From: Scenedesmus sp. ARA3
Lineage: Eukaryota; Chlorophyta; Chlorophyceae; Sphaeropleales; Scenedesmaceae
Reading direction: 5' to 3'
Assembly (NCBI GenBank): GCA_004335835.1
Contig: RWJK01000194.1
Location: 1-41,043, forward strand
Length of the DNA stretch: 41,043 nucleotides
Shown here in pieces: positions 1-11,201 of this stretch. How positions within the stretch are numbered: the stretch's first letter is position 1; each line of letters starts with the position of its first letter. The position numbers were made by a program, and so were the translations under genes. The notes under the pieces were generated by a model that did no database searches, was not told the DNA's origin, and worked only from the letters and a program-made list of their open reading frames with translations.

Positions 1-74
1 TGCTGCTGCTGCTGCCTATGCTGCCATGTGTGTTGGCTGCTGCTGCCTATGCTGCCATGTTATGTTGGCTGCAG

Positions 75-1817
75 CTTATCCTGTAGCGTCTGTGGCAGCA
101 CTGCTCAAGTACAAGCCACTGGCGGTGCAGGTGTCCTGTGATGGAGGCCCCTGGCAGGTGTGCTGCTCCGTTAAATAACACATCAATCAACCCCTCATGA
201 TGGGACATGGGACATGGGACATGGGATGTTGGATAGAAGGGGCTATATCGGTGTGTTCGTGCGGCTATGCCACGACAGACACTGCTTCTCCCTCGCCAGC
301 TGCAGCATCATGTAGCGTCTGTGGTTCAAGAATCAGGCTTGACTCCTGCAGTCATAGCCGCAGCAACGGCATCATCATCAAGACATGACAGGGCAGTGAG
401 CCTGTGGCTGGTCTCACGTCAATCGCCTGTTGTCCATGGGATGGTGTTGTGTTGCCACTAGGTGTGATACAGCCTGGACTGTTGTGTCAAAACATCTGCA
501 TGCTGTGTTTGCTGCTACTGCTGCAGACGTTGGAGCAGCTCACCATGCTGGTGGTGGGGAATGGCATCTACTGGGGTGGAGGTGAGCGCGCATGTAGAAG
601 GACAAAATCATGCAATTAATGCATGTGCCTGCTGCTGGTGTGGCTCGGGGCCTGTCATACATGAATATCCTGGCCTCATTGTATATGTGGTGAGCTGTGT
701 GCGTAAGGCAGTGGAATTTCCTTGTAGTGCCCGCATCGCTTGCTTGTGTTTTGCCGAGTTGCACCCAGCAAACATGTCACAGCGGCATCCCATGCTTGAC
801 TGCGTCTGACAAGACAGATCTGCACACAGCTCGGCATCAGAGCAGATCCCTGCAGCACTCCACCCCGTGTTGCCAACGCAAGCCACTGATGCTGAACTTG
901 TCTGCGCACATGTGCCATCCGTCATGCCCCGCAGGCATGCGTGTGTTCCCGCGCGCCAGCACACATGACGGGCTGCTAGATACTATGATAGTGCAGCGCA
1001 TGGGGCTGGCTGATCTCGTCACTAAAGGTTGGACCCTCACACAACAAGCCTTGTTTCAAAGCCGCTCACCAGTTGGAGCATATAAGATGTCAGCAAGAGT
1101 GCACACTGGCTGGACGCCATGATGGTGTAGCGCATGGGGCTGGCGGACTCTGTCACTAAGTTGAGGCCTTGTGTCAAAAATGCTCAGTGCAACATCAGCC
1201 GTTGGAGCAGATATCATCATGTCAGCAAGTGTGCGGGCTGCTGGAAGACATCTTACTGCAGCGAATGGGGCTGGCGGACCACATAACTAAAGGTGAGGTC
1301 GTATTTAGAAGCCGCTCAGCCCTTAGAGCAGGTACACTGTTTGCATCCTGGCGGACACCATAGTGCAGCGTATGGGGCTGGCAGACTCCGTCACCAAAGG
1401 TGAGGCCTTGTTCCAATGCTGCAGTGCTACGTGCCTGCTGCCAACTGCTGCGCTGCCTTTGCGCGCAGTCAAGCGGCTGGTCGCCTGCCATGCCCAGCCA
1501 AAAGTGGAGGCCTTCTCATGAGGATTCTTGAGGAGTTTTGGTCATGGTTCGACCCCTGGTTCAACACGCATGCTGTTGAACAACACAAATGCCTTGTAGA
1601 CCCGAACTGTGACGGGTTCTACTGCTCATGCTTCTGCTGCTGGCTGTGCTGCCGCTGCTGCCTTTGCTCACTCAATTATCTGCCTGCAGGCCACCTGCTG
1701 CGCTCAGGAGAGTATGAAAACCTGCAGAACGTGACAACGCTGCCGCCCTGCAAGTCTCTGAAGGTCAGACCAGTCCAGACTGCAGGCGCAGCAGCAGCAG
1801 CAGGCGCAGCAGCAGGC

Positions 1818-1862
<45 letters not shown>

Positions 1863-1955
1863 TGCCCCTGGTGGGAGCTGGATGGGGAGGGCCAGGGGCC
1901 CTGCAGCGAGGTCAGCATTGAGCTGCTGCCTGCAGCACTCCAGCTGTGCGTCTGA
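75..1955 (+). CDS. DAGK/YegS-type lipid kinase, C-terminal half (5' end outside window)
   Basis: Likely phosphorylates a lipid such as diacylglycerol or a sphingoid base. Exons by GT-AG and phase: 75-157, 527-581, 935-1027, 1690-1955 (stop TGA). The joined product follows the C-terminal lobe of the DAGK/sphingosine kinase family. A segment reading LLKYKPLAVQVSCDGGPWQ comes first, then LVVGNGIYWGGGMRV, DGLLDTMIVQRMGLADL, GHLLRSGEYENLQNV, and finally ELDGEGQGP with LLPAALQLCV at the end. These match the family's 'DGe.w', 'vvgNg.y.GGG', 'DG.LD' and 'hlDGE...vlPgAL' blocks. The catalytic GGDGT lobe lies upstream of base 1 and cannot be seen. A poly-Ala run (about 1786-1860) is inserted between two conserved strands. 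The intron after exon 3 carries three echoes of that exon's 3' end. A TGTAA at 2338 is a plausible poly(A) signal. I am sure of the family but not of the substrate. Confidence 0.82.
197..235. repeat. Short tandem repeat, 7-bp unit GGGACAT
   Basis: Three to four head-to-tail copies of GGGACAT inside the first visible intron of the lipid kinase gene. No coding role is seen. Confidence 0.8.
290..330 (+). repeat. Echo of lipid kinase exon 75-157 (5' edge with acceptor)
   Basis: The acceptor and first bases of the exon at 75 (CTGCAG, then CTTATCCTGTAGCGTCTGTG) recur near 314 as CTGCAG followed by CATCATGTAGCGTCTGTGG. The copy diverges after about 20 bases. Unlike the other acceptor echoes it lies downstream of its exon. 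Confidence 0.5.
1028..1410 (+). repeat. Three tandem echoes of lipid kinase exon 3 (3' edge plus donor)
   Basis: The last ~45 bases of exon 935-1027 and the start of its intron recur three times. The shared block 'CGCATGGGGCTGGC' starts at 997 (real exon) and again at 1131, 1262 and 1369, giving spacings of 134, 131 and 107 bp. Each copy reads QRMGLAD-x-(V/I)-T-K. Copies 3 and 4 end in AAAG|GTGAGG, a good donor. Copy 2 has a TAG directly before the block and a damaged donor. The family's DG motif before LLD is lost in all the copies, so they are probably not functional exons. Confidence 0.85.
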
Positions 1956-2538
1956 CGCTGTGAAGGACATTGTGAAGGAACGCAACATGACCCATAGCTG
2001 CAATATGACAGTTTAGGCATGGTAAATGCACAACTGCAGCAGGGCTGGCACTTCTGCTGAGTTCACAATGTGATTGCAACTGGTTGCATGCAGAGTGGCT
2101 TCATGAGGTTGCATGCAGAGTGGTTGCATGAGGTTGCATGCAACCAGGCGAGCGTTCACCTCTGGTACATATCTGATGTGGCACTGGGTTGGTGGTATTA
2201 CGACATTGAGCAACTGCACACATCAAACGAACCTGTTGACAGGTGTATACTCCTTTTTGGCATGGAGGCATATGCCAGTGCATTGGCACGGCAGCTCACC
2301 AGGTGTGTCAATATCATATCCACAAGTTGTGGAAATTTGTAAGTTACACCATGATGAGATGTACATGTGCAGGAAAATGCCAGCAGCCAGCCAGCAGAAA
2401 GTCACTCAGCATGTATGCGGCCACGGCCACACTGCTGCCCATGTCCTGGCAGTGGCAAAACCTGCCCTGTATACCAACACACCAACTGGTGTGCCACCAA
2501 CACACGACAGAGCACAGCACGTGATGTGCAAGCTTTCT

Positions 2539-2578
<40 letters not shown>

Positions 2579-5174
2579 TGCAGTCATGTGTGTGCACATG
2601 TGCACGCTTCCTACCTACTGCACATTCAGCCCCTCACTGAAACAAACAACATTCAGCCAGGCTCCAAGTGTGCGATCACCACACTGCACAAACAAGCAGC
2701 TCTGGTAGCACATGCACAGTATAACAAGTTCAAAACAAAACAGGCGGCTTTCGGCCTGCACCAGCTAGCAATTTGTACATAGTCGCCAGGCTGCCGTGCG
2801 AGGACAAGCACACACATGTTCGCATTAACGGACCCAAATGCAACCCCTCTGTCAACATGTGTACATACACACCAACTGCACTGAGCTGGGCACAATGCGC
2901 TTCAATGTCACATGTACATAGTCAATGGCAGCCGCCAAGCCACATGGCATTCCTGGGCAGCTGTTGCACATGCACACAAAGGCAATGCGGCATCCCTGAC
3001 ACACATATGTATGCATGCGATGGAACCCCTTTCAGCTGGCGCCTGCATTCCTGCTTGCAAGCCGCGCATCCCTACATAAAGCAGTGCACCATGGCACAAG
3101 TCACTGCGGCACGTCATCAAATTAGTATCATATAGAAACCCAACGTACTAAAACCAAAGCAGCCTGCCATGTGACAGGACATTTATTGTAGGGAGAAAAC
3201 ACCAGTGCTGCCGCTAAGACCACCACAGGCAAGCCACTGCACTCCGAACATGCACATGTGTGAGCAATCAGCGGGCATACAGCTGCCACTAACCAACCAA
3301 AGTTTATTGCTTTGCCGTGCTGCACCAGAAAACACACTAGCACGGCACTGCATGGCAAGGGTAGCTCTGCAACAGTGTCTGGCCGTCCAATGTGCACCAG
3401 GCGTCCTGTGCACATGCACAACTGTACAATCCTTCGCAGTATACTTCAAAACCTGCATCTGTGCCTGCGCCCCCTTCAACTGATCCCTGAGCAACACAGC
3501 CGTGCACACGACATGTAAGCGTGCTAGCCACTGATCAGTTCTATAACCCTGCCATGCATGCACCTGCTCACGTATTGTGTGCTTGCAGTCCCTGACCTGA
3601 CAGATATCCACTGTGCATCAGCCAAATCACCATGTCTTCTGCCTGTACAGAGCGACCTTGATTGGTGCATCCAAAAACCTACACGGCAGCGGTATGTGTG
3701 CAGTGCACTGGTTTGCAACCGCAACACGTGGCACTACCTTGACCTGGGTGTAACCAGGCAGCCCAGGCCAAGCACCTGCAGCAGCAGCAGCAGCAGCAAG
3801 GGGCATGCTGCCCCTTTATCACTGTTGCTAGCACAAACCCCACAGGTGCCACTGTAAACACAGCAGCTGCCGAAGCAGAACTCAACTCACACTACTAGTA
3901 GTAACTCAAATCACACTACTAGTAGTACAGCAGCAACACAGCATGCCTGCAGTGTACTCGTTGTAACACAGCAGCAACACAGCATGCCTGCAGTGTACTC
4001 GTTTATGATGCACCAAAGATGGCAATTTTTGTAATGCAAGCCTCGGAAATTGACGCAGTTCCACCCAGTGCTGGTAGCTAACTCATCCGCAAATCATACA
4101 ACCCTGCACATGCACTCCTTCCCACTGGGCTGGAGACCTAAACCTCTGCCTGTGTGCCCTCAGACCAAACCCTCTCACAGTCACAGCCACGCACACAGCA
4201 GGTAACTGGCAAATGATCAGTTCTTGAACTATGACAGACATGTGCCTTGCTGCATGCTGTCTGTCTTGCAGCCCCTAACCCACAACAGATATGCCTGCTG
4301 CTTCATTTGCACACCATTCTCTCCCAACCAAGGACAAAACACTCTGCTGCATTCCATCCGCCGCACTACAGCGGCTGATGATTCACATTGCAAGGCTTGC
4401 AACCATCAGTGGCTGTACGGCGATGGCAGAACAGTATAAAGGCACACCAGGTAAAGCACTTGCAACAGAAGCAAGCAGGTGCCGCCAGGTCATCTCCTTG
4501 ACACTACAAACCAGACAGACACAAAGCCAACGCAGCAGCTGTCCAAACCTAACCAGAGAAACAGCAGTACATCAGCAACATACAACGACCACAACGTACC
4601 CGTTCACGAGGCCCAGACATCGCTCCTCCTGTGATACAATCCTCTCATGGGAGCGATGCAGCAGTCTCAAGCAGTGCTGTTAGCTAACACGTCTGCAACC
4701 CCTAAAGCGCTGCACCAAGAAACGCACCAAAAACACAGTTTTAAGCATGCACCCCCCCCTGGCTCGATGGGTATCAACAAGACACCCACCACACTACTGC
4801 ACACTTATCTCCCATGTGCTGTGTCGCACTTGAAGCACAATCCTGCAAAGCAAAGTCCTGTGTGATATTATTTCACAACGTCCAACAACCATAGCCTGAC
4901 ATGCGTTGTCCTGCAAACCTTTGATTAGCGTCCCACACAGCCCCTAGGTGTTGCGCCTGACATTAGAGCTCAACACAACCAAAAAGGAGATGTGCACAGC
5001 TTGTGCCTACTACCACATCGTCCCTATTCAGCACTAAACACACTCGCCACCCACCACACCACAGCCAAGCAGCTGACGCCACACAACGAGCCCATATGGG
5101 CTGGCATGCATGCACAGACAGCCGAAACCACGCGCACACCCACACTTTGAAATGCAGGGGCATCCCCAAAGTGC
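1956..5174. other. Non-coding interval, CA-rich, between convergent genes
   Basis: I see no supported gene here. The ORFs are short, low in complexity and resemble no family. The interval must hold the 3' UTRs of the lipid kinase (+) and the Cys-rich protein gene (-). Local repeats include a 26-bp unit with GCATGCAGAGTGG near 2088-2143 ending in the palindrome GGTTGCATGCAACC, (CCAG)n at 2541-2577, a CAG run at 3777-3799, a palindromic ACTACTAGTAGT pair at 3890-3927, and a 41-bp tandem pair at 3927-4003. Two stretches about 0.7 kb apart (3527-3612 and 4213-4292) look like diverged copies, both with GATCAGTTCT and a later ...TTGCAG(T/C)CCCT. Confidence 0.6.
2338..2342 (+). terminator. Putative TGTAA polyadenylation signal for the lipid kinase gene
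   Basis: TGTAA is the usual chlorophyte poly(A) signal. This copy lies about 385 bases after the stop codon and would give a 3' UTR of ordinary length. It is a motif match only. Confidence 0.35.
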
Positions 5175-7686
5175 TCAATTTGGTGCCAACGCCTTGAAGT
5201 TGGCCTTTATGAGTGTGCGCTGCGAGTTGCCGGGTAGGGAGGTACCCTGTATCCTCTGACACTTTGTGCCTGCAGCTGCACCTACGACATCACCTATCTG
5301 CCCTGTCGATGCATCCCACGCCCCAAACACCACACCCGAACACAAGCTGTTGTACGTGCACGCCCCCAAGCAGTCATTCAGGCTATTAACAGCGACAGCA
5401 ACTAAGCTGCCTGCACTGATTGTCGCAGCAGCTGCAGACCCTGCAGTGTAAGAGTAGTGTCCAGAGCCCATATCTTTTGCCTGCACCAGGCTGTTGCTTG
5501 CTGATGCAACCTCTGCTACTGCTGCTGCTGTTGTTGTTGTTACCGCGTCACCAGTAGCATCAGCAGGTGCCTTCACTCTTGCAACGACTGACATAGAGTT
5601 GACTGTTTTCAGCGCAATGCCGCCGCTGGCTGCATAGCTGCTAGGGGCTGATGTGCCAGGGTGCCACAGCTTGCAGGAATTGTCATCGTAGTCAAAGGTT
5701 GCTGCTGCACAGCTGGCGCTGTCCCTGCACCTCTGGACACACCACTGCAGAGGGAATCACAGCAGCAGCGGCAGCAGCAGCAGCAGGTGTTACACAGGCG
5801 CAGCAACACTGATGTTGTGGTTGTTGAAGCTGGCAGTGGCTGTTGACTGCAGCAACGCACTGACAGGTCGTCTCTTGCTGTATGGCATATGCAGCCACAG
5901 GCTGCCACAGCACTGCCGTGATGCTGCCATGTGTTGCGTGCAGCTAGCAAGCACGGCAGCAGCTTCGCAGCGGCGGCCAACACAGCAGCTGATACCATTT
6001 TTTTTTATTGCAGTGCAGGCACGCGCAGCCTTTGCAGGTAATGACAGTGGCTGCTGAAAGCAAATTTTTATGTTACACGCTCTTTGAAATCTCACCTGCC
6101 AGCTGCCAGAAGCGCCGGGCGCGTCTGCCGACTTGAACTCTGGGCCCTCTTGCAGATCCAGGAAGAATGCACCGTCCACTGTCTGCGAAAAGTCAGCCAG
6201 GCAATCGCCCTGCGAGGTGGCTCCTGCAGGGCTTGTTGCGAGTGGCACAAAGTCATTGTCGCCATTCCAAGGAAATGAGAAGACCCGGCTCACTGGGCAT
6301 GCCAAGCAGCGAGTGGTGTCCAGAATCCTGCCACTCAGCGGGTTGTAATATCCATCCACGCAAGGCTTGCAGCTCTGCGGCGATGCGCCGCCATACCCAG
6401 CTGCACATAAGCTGCAGTCTGTGGCAGATGTAGCGCCGGTCTCTGGTGTTGTGCGGCCCTCTGGGCACTTGCTGCAGGCTGATTTGCTGGCTGCGCTGTT
6501 GGTGCCGTCTGAGAAGGTGCCGAGTGGGCAGCGTGCTGTGCTGCCGTCAATCTCTGCACCCCAGCCGGGCGCATAAAGGGTGCAGCTTGCTGCACTGGTG
6601 GCCTTTGTTGCTCCAGTAGTGGTGCCATTGGGGCACCTGCAGAGAAAGCAGCATGAAAACATGACAGCACAAGGATCAGCAAGAGCTGCAGTGTTTTCAG
6701 AGTGTTGTTGGCGCAATTCAAGATACTCAAACTCTCCTGGCTGGCGCACAGCACTGACGATGACCAAACACAGCATGGTGCAGCGAATTAGAAGTAAATG
6801 TATGTGTTGGGATGCATTGCAGCACTGATGTGGCACGCAAGCTGCCGAAAGCAACGTATATGGCAGTGTAGGATGCATGCGCCAGCCACAGTATGCCTGC
6901 TGTGCGCATGCAGCAGCAACTTCCATCACGCATGCCAAGCATTTCTGAGGTGTATGCACAAAAGCCGGTAAACAGGATCGCATGCTCACTGTTTGCACGG
7001 CAGCAGGTTGCCTCCAGCGTTGTAATACCCCGGAGGACACTCCTGCGCGCCGTCACCGTAGTAGCCATAACCCGGCTGGGTTACGCACGCGCTGATGCTG
7101 TAGTAACCCCCCTCTGCGATTACCACCGTCTCGCCAGCTGTGGTGGTATATGACGCCGCCCTTGCGTCATTGCCAGCCGTGACTGTAAATGTGGGGCACG
7201 CTGCACACGGCGCGACTGACAGGCCGTGCCTGATGTCGCTGCTTCCGAAGAAGTTTACCGGACAAATAACAGCTTGCAGGACACCCGAAGATGACAGCTT
7301 TGTAACGCCCATGCCTGGCTGGATGAAGCAGGACTCTGGGCTGCCTCGTACATACTTGACTTCTGCTGTGTCCCCGTTGTTTGGGTCCAGGATGTCAATG
7401 CCGCTGGTTCTGGAAGATAGCCACAGGCCTTCGCCGCAAGGTGTGCAGCGCGCAGCACGGTCCCAGCCCTACAGCAGCAGCAGCAGCGTGTGGAAGAGGA
7501 CAACAGACAGTGGGTACAAATGTGAGCGCAGAAGCCAAGTAAGGAGCTGGGCAAAAGAAGCACGACTGCACTCACCTGAGCACGTGATGTGGCTGCAAGC
7601 AGCGTGCAGGCACCTTCCAATGTGGCCGGCAGCAATTCCCAGTACTATCCCTTCCCATGCAGCATGCTGATACACCGCGGCAGCAC

Positions 7687-7729
<43 letters not shown>

Positions 7730-8580
7730 TCCTCTCACCTCCTTGTATGTGCCGCTGGGGCACTCCTGCACGTCCTGGCTGGCATCAGCCGGCAGGAACC
7801 AGCCTGGTGGCGCCACGCACTGCTGCTCGCTGACTGCGCCCTCCTGCTCTGTCATCATGCCTCGGGGGCAGCGGCTGGGAGGGGTGGTGCCTCCAGGGCT
7901 GCACACACACACAGAGAGGCAGCAGCGCAAGCAGCGGAATGAGAATAAGATGGGATGGTGAGGTTGTGCATTGCAGAGCTGCGTGCCTGGCAGCGCTGCC
8001 GCTGGTATGTCAAACAGTGCCGCACATTCCCCGCTTGACGCATAACACATATGCACAACACGGTTGCGACTGAAATGCGCGGCGCGAGGCGTGTCATGCT
8101 ACTGCGTCTCACCAGTAGAACGACTGCGGGCAGGCCTTGGTGGTATTGCCTGAAGTTTGCCCTGTGATGGTGCCAAATGAACCGCCAGTGCCAACCACTA
8201 CTTTGTTGCGGTCCACAAACGCCACTCCGGGCTCCAAAACATTGCAAGCCGATGATGAGGTGGCAGCAGGGCTAGCTGTAGTGACGCCCGCACCGACTGC
8301 ATCCTCGCATTCAATGCATTCTGCTTCATTCGAGTACTCTGCGCTGAATGTGCCAACAGGGCAAGGGGCCACTGCATCGCCATTCACAAAGTAACCAGGC
8401 GGCGCCTTGCAGACTGCTGCAGAGGTGTGTGAGCCAACCTCGCTCTCTGGGTCTGTTACAAACCCGGAAGGGCACGGCGTGCAGGATGTTGCACGGTCCA
8501 TACCAGCGCTGTACTCATTGGCACCGCAAGGCACAGCCACAAAGGTGGCTGCTGCTGCTGCTGCTGCTGCTGCAGCTACA

Positions 8581-8619
<39 letters not shown>

Positions 8620-9453
8620 ACATCTGCTCCTGCTGCTGCTGCTGCAGGTGCAGCAGCAGGTGCAGCTGCAGCAGCTGCCGCCTTAGGTCGCAGGAAATAG
8701 CCAGGCGCGTTCAAGCACGAAGCCGCCGTCTTGGCGCCCCGCCTGCGCGTGAGTGTGTTTGCAGGACACCTCTTCATGAACTGACCAGCGCCAGCACCTG
8801 GGATGGGCTGGTTGGTGGCTGCTCTGGGGCAGAAGAAGTGCTGCTGGCAGTCAACGCAGGTGCCACCAGTTGAGGGGTAGGTGCCGGCAGGGCAGACACA
8901 CTCCGTCTGGGCGCTGTTTGGGACGCGCGGCGCCTGGCAGGCAGTGCAGAGGGTGCGGGCGCCTGGGCGCTGCATGCAGGAGCCTTGGGCGCAGAACCTG
9001 GCGCAAGAAATGCGGCAAAAGCACGGACAGAACGTTAGTTGTGGGCTTGAGTAGCGTAGGAGCAGGTGTTGATGCAGCATGCTGGAGCAGGGGCGTGTAA
9101 TGTGTGGGACACGCTAGGTGAGGTGTGGCCTGCAGAGCCAGCTGAGTGGCTGCTGCTGCAGGCAACCTGATGGATGCCAGCTTGCTGAGAATGGCGGTGG
9201 CAAGCTGCTAATCATACAGGATAACAATATTCGGATATGAAAAGCAAATTGTCGCCAGCCTGTAGCGACAATTACAGCAGCGGCTGCTGGTTTTGACAAG
9301 GAGCTACTGTACAGGTACGCACCTGATGGGGCACAGCTGCTGCAGCGACCGCGTCGGACCATTAGACGTCGTCGAATCGGGCAAAAGGCGTGCACAGACC
9401 GTGCGAACACTCAAGGAGCTGCAGCACAGCACCAAGACTACCACCCGCCACAT
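5175..9453 (-). CDS. Secreted Cys-rich protein: ephrin-receptor-like modules plus C-terminal PAN/apple-like modules
   Basis: Seven exons on the minus strand: 9323-9453, 8113-8997, 7739-7898, 6990-7468, 6096-6636, 5796-5846, 5175-5744. All phases agree and sum to 938 aa. The ATG at 9453 starts a signal peptide (MWRVVVLVLCCSSLSVRTVC), so the protein probably enters the secretory pathway. Exons 2 to 5 encode repeated C-x-x-G-T/Y...C-x-x-C modules of the ephrin-receptor-like (GCC2/GCC3) type, for example CPAGTYPSTGGTCVDC, CPVGTFSAEYSNEAEC and CPLGTFSDGTNSA. Exon 2 also has a long poly-Ala linker from CAG repeats. Exons 6 and 7 (about residues 733-938) hold two PAN/apple-like units, WCVQRCRDSASCAAATFDYD and later DCLGACTYNSLCSGVVFG. 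Exon 6 is only 51 nt and is the least certain exon. The ligand and role are unknown; surface or matrix adhesion is inference. Confidence 0.85.
7688..7729. repeat. Intronic CAG/CTG microsatellite
   Basis: About 14 uninterrupted CAG units on the + strand (CTG in the sense of the Cys-rich gene), directly after the donor of its exon 3. Confidence 0.95.
8547..8675. repeat. Coding CAG/CTG repeats (poly-Ala linker)
   Basis: Several CTG blocks on the + strand, CAG in the sense strand, read as GCA and encode a poly-Ala linker broken by DV and PAAAP. They lie inside exon 2 of the Cys-rich secreted protein, between two disulfide modules. Confidence 0.9.
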
Positions 9454-10499
9454 TGCAGCGACTGTTGATGCGGTGCTGGTAGCGCCTTTCAGCTGACGAT
9501 AAGCTAACTTTTGCTGATCTTCAGTTGTTGAGGTTCAGCTATTCGAAGGCTGTGCAAAAGATGCGGCTATGGTGTCCACGATCGACCGTCGTCTGCAACT
9601 ATATGGGTATTTAGACTACCAAACGTGTGAATGATTGAGAACGAAGAAGTGTTGTGCTTCAGAGAGGCAGGGCTGCGCTTTTTATGATGTCACTCAGATT
9701 GGTGGGACCTAGTGGTTTCGCCTGTGCACGACAATACGGGCAGTTTGTGGTTGCTGCAATATTTGAGACGCCTTTCAAGCGTAAAGCGTTATCATGTGTT
9801 GTTTCTATGATTACTTGAATGTCCGTATGCTGCCCATTGCAGCTCCTATACGCTCCTCATATCCGAACTAAGACGGACTTGTTGTGACTTCAGTGCAGCG
9901 AAGCCAGTATCCTTTCATCATAATTGTATTTTAATGTCCATTTTATTCAACAGATCGCCACGAACATTGGTCCTGGCCTGCATTGCAGGCGCTTTGCAGA
10001 CCATCACTCAACAGCCGTGCATCAACAGGTTACTGGGCACCACCGCAGGTGGTGGTACCCTCAGTGGCGTACGATACAAGCTGATCGCTTCAAAAACTCT
10101 CACTCTATTCACGGATACTCCTGTTCCCGTGCCTGGCTATACAACAACATCTTGCAATGAGATGACTCACTGTTGACGCAGTAGGAGCAGGCTCGTTGCG
10201 GCCCTGCAGGTCCTACAAAGTAATCACAGTCAACTGTATCAGACGCAGCATATACAAGCCCTACATGCTCTGCAAATGATTTGCATTAAAACTCAGCCCC
10301 TGGTGCTGCATGCAGGATGCTTGGCACCAAGGCCCTGCAGCCTGCAGGCGCTGGCACAGTGCCCAGGTGACCTGAAAAGTCCTTCAAACACTCCCAAGCA
10401 AGACTCAACCTGCAACGTCGCACTACTTGGCTTCACTCTGCAGGTCCTCAACCTGCAGTAATCGATCACCAGGCTGCTCAGTTGTCGATGCATGTCCCT
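9454..10499. other. Intergenic region, promoter of the Cys-rich gene, lower GC
   Basis: About 9490-9930 is visibly more AT-rich than the rest of the window and lacks CAG repeats, as expected for a promoter. A plus-strand ORF at 9934-10176 (80 aa, beginning MSILFNRSPRTLVLACIAG) has a hydrophobic start and no low-complexity sequence, but it matches no family I know and has no visible partner exon. I do not call it a gene. Confidence 0.4.
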
Positions 10500-10644
10500 T
10501 GAGCGCGCGCTCCCTCAAGCACTCGGCTGAACCGCACGCCCGGCATTCGTCACAACAGCAGCACCAAATCGACAGCCAGCCACCGCAGCCCTCAGCATCA
10601 CCAGCAGCACCACGCTGCCACATTGCGTCACACCCACCCAGCCG

Positions 10645-10676
<32 letters not shown>

Positions 10677-10728
10677 GCCATGTCTGCTACGCACCTCTGC
10701 AACCTCTACTTGACATCGGCTGAAGCAC

Positions 10729-10768
<40 letters not shown>

Positions 10769-10816
10769 GTTGCTGCTGCCCTGTAGCTGCTGCCTGGCAT
10801 CATCCACCACCCACTG
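10500..10816 (-). pseudogene. Decayed copy of the 3' coding end of the 701-aa gene
   Basis: Directly downstream of the 701-aa gene's stop, the minus strand repeats the gene's last ~430 bases in the same order. It has a VVDDARQQLQG motif (gene: VVDDAKQQLQG), the AGC repeat, GGCGGCTGGGTGGG, and GTGCTGCTGGTG-TGCTGAGGGCT. The frame is broken by an AAGTAG stop after the Ser run and by indels. It is a partial tandem duplication, not a second gene. Confidence 0.75.
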
Positions 10817-10818
10817 CT

Positions 10819-11148
10819 TTACATGGCCCCACTCTGGGCACCCTCAGACTGCTGCTCACGTGGCTGCTGCTCAGGCAATGCACGTGCCGCCCCTGCATGC
10901 TTGCCAGAGTCCCTGCCACCCCTGGGCTGCACTGCATGCCTCACATTCACAACGCAAGCCGCACCAAACCGCACTCCAGCCACCACAGCCCTCAGCACCA
11001 CCAGCAGCACAACACTGCCCACTAGCCGCACCATGCTGCCAACTTGCCGCCTCACCCCCACCCAGCCGCCAGACGCATCTGCATCATATCTGCTGCGCGG
11101 CTCACCATCTGCCACATCATACACCAAAGCATCGCTGCTGCCGCTGCC

Positions 11149-11201
<53 letters not shown>

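Noticed and set aside
1676..2020. Minus-strand poly-Ala and poly-Cys ORFs
   Set aside because: Antisense of the lipid kinase last exon, caused by the CAG run.
2541..2577. CRISPR-like array (CCAG repeats)
   Set aside because: A simple 4-bp microsatellite without spacers, in a eukaryotic genome.
3183..3611. Minus-strand 142-aa ORF
   Set aside because: No recognisable domain, His/Cys-rich by composition of CA repeats, no splice or start context.
8407..8700. Plus-strand Ala/Leu ORFs
   Set aside because: Antisense of the Cys-rich protein's exon 2.
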